Below, one piece after another: positions 60,678 to 64,000 of a stretch of 64,000 nt of DNA. This stretch comes from DASSJT01 sp963715025 (GTDB lineage: Bacteria > Actinomycetota > Actinomycetes > Actinomycetales > Dermatophilaceae): positions 62,001 through 126,000 of the forward strand of contig CAVQQQ010000002.1 of NCBI GenBank assembly GCA_963715025.1, given 5' to 3'. The position numbers and the translations under genes are program-made. Positions within the stretch are counted from its first letter, which is position 1. The number at the start of each line of letters is the position of its first letter. The notes beneath the pieces were generated by a model that was given only the letters and a program-made list of their open reading frames with translations, was not told the origin of the DNA and did no database searches.

Positions 60678-60831
60678 GTCCTCGAGCCGCCCCTCGTGAG
60701 TTGATCTGCGTCGGTCAGAATTGACCTCTTTGGAAACATACTGACTGTTGGGATCTGCAGCGGCGACTTCGGGCATGCAGATACGGCACGGTCACGCGAG
60801 GCGCAACGTAGTTGTCGAACATCTGTGCGTC

Positions 60832-60918
60832 CTACAACAGCAGCGCGGGCCGCTGGCGGAGCTCGAAGGTCGCATGGCGGCGCCTTCGGGACTGCTCGGG
60901 CGTAGGGTTTCGGGTCAT
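60832..60918 (-). CDS. 28-residue small ORF
   Basis: ATG at 60918 with GGAGG (minus strand, 10-14 bases upstream) encodes MTRNPTPEQSRRRRHATFEL to a TAG at 60832-60834. It ends after a Leu-rich tail, so it is likely a truncated N-terminus of a longer gene lost at the element end. Low confidence that it is functional. Confidence 0.3.
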   Translation of the reverse strand: MTRNPTPEQSRRRRHATFELRQRPALLL

Positions 60919-61076
60919 GGGATTTGCCTCCTTAGGTAAGGCGGATTCCTAGGCCCCGGCTCGGTTGTCTCACTACCGGCCGGGGCTGCTTTCTCATTCC
61001 AAGATATTTCGCCCCACAGCGCTCCTGACCTGCGGGTTTGTGATGCTCAGAGGCACAGCGTTCATGCGTCCGTGGT

Positions 61077-61095
61077 GCGCGACTACCTGGACTGA
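61077..61095. repeat. attR-like repeat
   Basis: GCGCGACTACCTGGACTGA; the displaced original sigA 3' end expected after site-specific integration. Differs from the left copy only at TAC/TAT. Confidence 0.78.
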
Positions 61096-61307
61096 CTCTC
61101 TGCCCGGCCGATCCACGCTGGGGGCTATCTGGATCGCGGCGCGAGCCGCGACATGGCGCGAGCACCCCATCCCGACGAGCACGACGGTGCGATAGCCCGG
61201 CTCGTCAGAAGGACGCTTCTGGTCTGCCGGCGGCCAGCGCGGAGGTGGCGTATCTGCACAGTGGGCTTGGTGGTGACATGGGGCCGGTGGTGGACACGAG
61301 CAGCTGC

Positions 61308-61649
61308 TCAGCCACCGAGGACCGTGCGCACAGTGACATCGCCGAGCACCGTGTGACCGTGAATCCGGACAACCCGATCACCGTGATCCTCGGGGACGGC
61401 GGGTACCTCATTTACCAGGTCACCTTTGAAGACTCCACCGAAGAGCTCAACGCGCGTTCCCTCCGGCACAACGACATCCACATCCCGCCAAACTGCATAC
61501 GCGTTGATCACGACGACGCCCGGAGCGCTCTTTACATGCCTGAGGTCGATCGTCACATCGCCGAGGAAGGCGACCGCCGTCAACTCGTCCTCGACGTCCC
61601 AGGAGTGTGCGCGCTCGCCCCTCCTGCCAGCCTCGAAGAACGGATCCAA
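61308..61649 (-). CDS. Truncated LiaF/YvqF-like C-terminal domain protein
   Basis: 113 residues from TTG 61649. LTAVAFLGDVTIDLRHVKSA, then DVDVVVPEGTRVELFGGVFK, then VRIHGHTVLGDVTVRTVLGG: the repeated GDV strands of the LiaF/DUF1707-associated YvqF domain. The expected N-terminal membrane or DUF1707 region is missing, so probably 5'-truncated at the element border. Stop at 61308-61310. Confidence 0.5.
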   Translation of the reverse strand: MDPFFEAGRRGERAHSWDVEDELTAVAFLGDVTIDLRHVKSAPGVVVINAYAVWRDVDVVVPEGTRVELFGGVFKGDLVNEVPAVPEDHGDRVVRIHGHTVLGDVTVRTVLGG

Positions 61650-61930
61650 GCCGACCAGCCATCGACGGGTCGGCCCGGTGGACGGTCTGTCCTGGCTCTG
61701 GTTCGTGATGGGACACCTTCTCTCGCCACGACGATACGCCGCCTAGGCTCCCTAGGACCTCGTTCGGAACTGCTCGCACAGACGCGCCGTGTCGTGCTGT
61801 TCTGACCAGGTGATCGATGGCCTCTTCTGGGTTTCGGCTGGGCAGAGGGCGGCTACAAAGAGACTCGGCTCAGCATCCGTTTTGGCCAGATTCGGTCCAG
61901 ATCCGGGTGTTCCCGAAAGCCGGAAGCTAG

Positions 61931-62098
61931 CTGCCCGCCGACCGTGAGGTCGTCGCCTATTGCCGCGGCGCTTACTGCGTGTTGGCGCACGACGCAGTCC
62001 GGCTGCTCAAGGCCCACGGCCGTCGCGCACGCCGCGCCACCGACGGCATCCTAGAATGGCGCATCGCCGGGGTGCCTATCCAAGCCGGCGCCGCCTGA
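61931..62098 (+). pseudogene. Rhodanese/ArsR-fusion C-terminal remnant
   Basis: Frame from 61931 to TGA 62096-62098: DREVVAYCRGAYCVLAHDAV, then RLLKAHGRRARRATDGILEW and RIAGVPIQAGAA. The AYCRGxYC active-site loop and C-terminal context match the rhodanese half of ArsR-rhodanese fusion proteins. Everything N-terminal (ArsR HTH and first rhodanese strands) is missing; a stop (TAG) lies just before. Degenerate fragment, just before a DsrE gene with which such proteins are often clustered. Confidence 0.6.
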
Positions 62099-62192
62099 CT
62101 GTGGCACCGCGTCGGCTTCCCGCGCTTGCACCGACAGAGTTGGGACCTAACGCCCTGTTCCGCATCGTGAGCCTGGCCGTGTACTCGTGACC

Positions 62193-62544
62193 ATGAAGGT
62201 GCTGCTCATCGTCAATGGGCCTGCTTACGGGTCGGATAGGACGTTCAACGCCCTACGACTCGCCGTGGCCCTTACCAAACGTGACGACGTCGAGCCGCGC
62301 GTGTTCCTGATGGGGGGACGGGGTCACATGCGCCGTCGCCGGGCAGAAGACCCCTGACGGGTACTACGCGCTTGACCGGATGTTGACGACCTTCACACGT
62401 CACGGAGGGCAGGTCGCTTGCTGCGGTACCTGCCTGGACGCACGCGGGCTGACCAAGGAGCACCTCATCGAGGAGGCGCCACGGTCCAACATCGACGAAC
62501 TCGCGGACTGGTCGGTGGAGGCCGACCAAGTTCTGACCTTCTGA
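62193..62544 (+). pseudogene. DsrE-like sulfur relay protein, one frameshift
   Basis: ATG 62193 gives MKVLLIVNGPAYGSDRTFNA LRLAVALTKRDDVEPRVFLM; a +1 shift at the G6 run 62312-62317 (expected G5) continues GDGVTCAVAGQKTPDGYYAL, then TTFTRHGGQVACCGTCLDAR and GLTKEHLIEEAPRSNIDELA, ending TGA 62542-62544. The CCxxC cysteines are conserved DsrE/YchN features. One homopolymer indel only; otherwise complete (117 residues). Follows the rhodanese remnant, a typical sulfur-transfer pairing. Confidence 0.72.
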
Positions 62545-62603
62545 CCGCTCGGCGTAGGCCGAGACGGTGCCGGGGCATTCCCGATGACGGAGGACGCGCT
62601 AAA

Positions 62604-63353
62604 GCGCGGATGCCGCGTGAGAACGGTGACCGACACCTGCGCCCCGGCCCGCAGCGCGGCGGCCACGGTGGCGTGGCCGTAGTAGGCCGAGTCGGCCCGG
62701 ACCAGCGGCGTGGCCGTGGTCATGGCGCGCACCGTGGCCGAGGCGTCGGCGACCAGCCGTGCGGCGCCGCGCGGGGAGGCGGCCGAGCCCTTGCGCAGCC
62801 GCTGCGCCACGATCACCGGTGCCGAACCTGGTGTGGTGGCGGTGGCCAGCAGGGCGTTCAACCCGCGCACCCGGGTGTAGCCGAAGCCGGCGCCGTGCTT
62901 GGCGTACCCGTGCACCCGATGATCGTGTCGTCGACGTCGACCAGCACATGCCGCCCAGGCCCGGCCGGCAGCAGCGGCGCCCCGCGTCCCGAGGGCGGTC
63001 AGGAACCGGGAGGCGACCGCGTCCAGCTGGCGCACGTGCCCGAAGGTGAACGCACGTAGGAACGAGCCCAGCGTCGAGGGCGCGTACGCCCGGTCGAAGA
63101 CCCGGTTCATCCCGCCGTGCCGCAGCAGGGCCAGGTCATCGATGCTGTCCGCGCCGGCGACCATCCCGGCGACCAGGGAGGCCACCTTCAACCCGGCGTT
63201 GGCGCCCTTGTCCGTCGGCACGCTCAACCGCTCCTGCGCCAGCTCCCGCAAGCCGGCCGAGTCTGCCAGCGCCAGCACCAGCCCCGCCCAGGAGATCAGG
63301 TTCGGGTCATCGAAGACCGCCGTGGTCGCTGCGAGGGTGTGAGAGAGTTGCAC
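62604..63353 (-). pseudogene. IS1380-family transposase, 3' truncated and frameshifted
   Basis: GTG 63353 (VQLSHTLAATTAVFDDPNLI), then the IS1380 core ASLVAGMVAGADSIDDLALL, FLRAFTFGHVRQLDAVASRF, then in a shifted frame HVLVDVDDTII, and back to VHGYAKHGAGFGYTRVRGLN, ALLATATTPGSAPVIVAQRL, VRADSAYYGHATVAAALRAG. Two single-base shifts (one extra, one missing, both in G/C runs near 62925-62985) flank DVDDTII. The transposase ends at about residue 245 of about 460, joined to the DsrE locus, so the element is dead. Confidence 0.78.
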
Positions 63354-63475
63354 CTCAGAGATGCCCTTCCGGGTGGGTGGTTCGGAACTGTCGCAAGTCC
63401 CAATCTCCCAGCACGGCAGGGCATCTCGTCGTTACGGCACGCTCAACACCTGAAACCATCGGTGGATCGAGGCTA
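62604..63475 (-). mobile_element. Truncated IS1380-like insertion sequence
   Basis: Contains the 5' part of the transposase and its upstream end; the end region near 63450-63475 (ACCATCGGTGGATCGAGGCT) resembles IS1380-type termini, but the inverted repeat of the other end is missing. Insertion boundary on the DsrE side about 62600. Confidence 0.6.
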
Positions 63476-63689
63476 AGGGCGGCGGCTCCTGTCGACCGGT
63501 GCCCCCGCCCGCCTACGGTCGGTTGGTGTTGTGCTGCGCCACCCACTCAGACAGCGATTGCTGTGCCACCGCCGCGGAGGTCCTCGACGCCGCAGGCGGG
63601 CACGTCTCGAGCAGCCAACCCACCCACGCCAATTCGGCCGGCAGGATCGAGTCCGACAACGACGGCTGGTCGCCTGCGGTGTGAAAGAC

Positions 63690-63730
63690 GATGGCCTCGA
63701 CCCCTTCCAGCCCAAGGGGTCGAGGCCATC
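63690..63730 (-). terminator. Strong 17-bp perfect hairpin terminating the minus-strand gene
   Basis: GATGGCCTCGACCCCTT (63690-63706) pairs perfectly with AAGGGGTCGAGGCCATC (63714-63730), 7-base loop. It lies 62 bases downstream of the stop (63792) of the minus-strand gene. Confidence 0.8.
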
Positions 63731-63791
63731 CAGCCGATCAACAACCGCCACGTCAGAATGGGCACGCGACGACTTCTCCAGGTCGAGGTAC

Positions 63792-64000
63792 TCAGCCGTT
63801 GATGAAGAGGTAGTCGGCCTGGTAGGGGACGTTGACAATCGGAGTGGCCTGCGGGTCGCAGGAGCCGGTCGGGGCGACACCGCCGACGGTGTTGAGGCGC
63901 AGCACCTCGACGACGTTCGCCAGCAGGCCGGTCGACGTGCCGATCTGCGTGGCGTCGAGGTTCAGCTCGGCGATGTTGCCGGCGCCGTTGGCGTTCTTGC
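63792..64000 (-). CDS. C-terminal end of a secreted/structural-type protein (5' end outside window)
   Basis: The last 68 codons of a minus-strand gene, ending TGA at 63792-63794: NIAELNLDATQIGTSTGLLA, then NVVEVLRLNTVGGVAPTGSC and DPQATPIVNVPYQADYLFIN. Asn/Val/Thr-rich beta-type sequence, resembling the C-terminus of secreted parallel-beta or choice-of-anchor proteins; no domain can be named from this piece. Followed by a strong terminator. Confidence 0.6.
   Translation of the reverse strand, partial: KNANGAGNIAELNLDATQIGTSTGLLANVVEVLRLNTVGGVAPTGSCDPQATPIVNVPYQADYLFING

Larger units (their letters stand above)
54270..61095. mobile_element. Integrative element inserted in the 3' end of sigA
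   Basis: Bounded by near-identical 19-base repeats: GCGCGACTATCTGGACTGA (54270-54288, the sigA 3' end) and GCGCGACTACCTGGACTGA (61077-61095, encoding the same RDYLD-stop). A tyrosine integrase gene starts 500 bases inside the left repeat. Cargo: a wHTH-like gene, small unknown genes, a replication-like gene, a GvpU-like gene on the minus strand and a large truncated helicase. No CGGCATAC octamers occur in this span, unlike the first 47 kb. 6.8 kb, probably non-autonomous or decayed. Confidence 0.8.

Noticed and set aside
1..64000. CRISPR arrays and tRNA/rRNA genes
   Set aside because: No regularly spaced 24-40 bp repeats with unique spacers and no tRNA-like cloverleaf or rRNA seen anywhere.

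Overview
High-GC (about 70%) chromosomal DNA from an actinobacterium, most likely Micrococcales and plausibly Intrasporangiaceae-like. Supporting signs are the two SAM-IV riboswitches, the sigma-A with a long Lys/Ala/acidic N-terminal extension, actinobacterial families (DUF4192, DUF6318, DUF6510, HrpA, the PolA-like enzyme without a 5' nuclease) and many leaderless starts. The genus assignment is inference only.

Layout. 1-5.5 kb: glycolate oxidase glcDEF plus the lactate/glycolate permease lctP, i.e. uptake and oxidation of 2-hydroxy acids. 5.5-10.1 kb: mazF remnant, SAM methyltransferase, ornithine aminotransferase, two uncharacterised proteins. 10.2-13.6 kb (minus): ArsR/SRPBCC pair, then an ABC-2 permease and a histidine kinase fused in frame to the tail of an ABC ATPase, apparently the scar of a deletion. 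13.7-18.3 kb: M23 peptidase, small acidic protein, TetR/MMPL exporter pair. 18.5-24.7 kb: DUF6318 lipoprotein, PKD-like protein, RecB-like nuclease/helicase, cold-shock/DUF1294 fusion, M23 remnant. 25-29 kb: ECF sigma/anti-sigma/lipoprotein cassette flanked by a 140-bp direct repeat, then DUF6510/ferredoxin-reductase/sulfite-oxidase-like operon. 29-33.3 kb: small housekeeping and membrane proteins, aldo/keto reductase. 33.4-36.5 kb: SAM-IV riboswitch with metY, then a WXG100-like pair. 36.6-48.5 kb: HrpA, MFS/TetR pair, PAC2, PolA-like, SufE/sulfurtransferase, EcsC-like. 48.6-54.3 kb: DUF1232, DUF4192, SAM-IV riboswitch with metX, UspA, sigA. 54.3-61.1 kb: an integrative element in the 3' end of sigA with a tyrosine integrase and att-like repeats. 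61.1-64 kb: eroded accessory DNA (rhodanese remnant, DsrE, truncated IS1380 transposase) and the tail of a secreted-type protein.

The two metabolic genes behind SAM-IV switches (metY and metX, 17 kb apart) are consecutive steps of homoserine sulfhydrylation and should respond together to S-adenosylmethionine. The window's most unusual global signal is an octamer, CGGCATAC, found about 36 times in the first 47.2 kb in all reading frames and as inverted pairs in terminator-like hairpins. It behaves like a DNA uptake or chromosome-organisation word and is absent from the last 17 kb including the integrated element. Separately, at least nine single-base homopolymer indels break otherwise convincing genes; this looks more like a sequencing artefact than gene decay.
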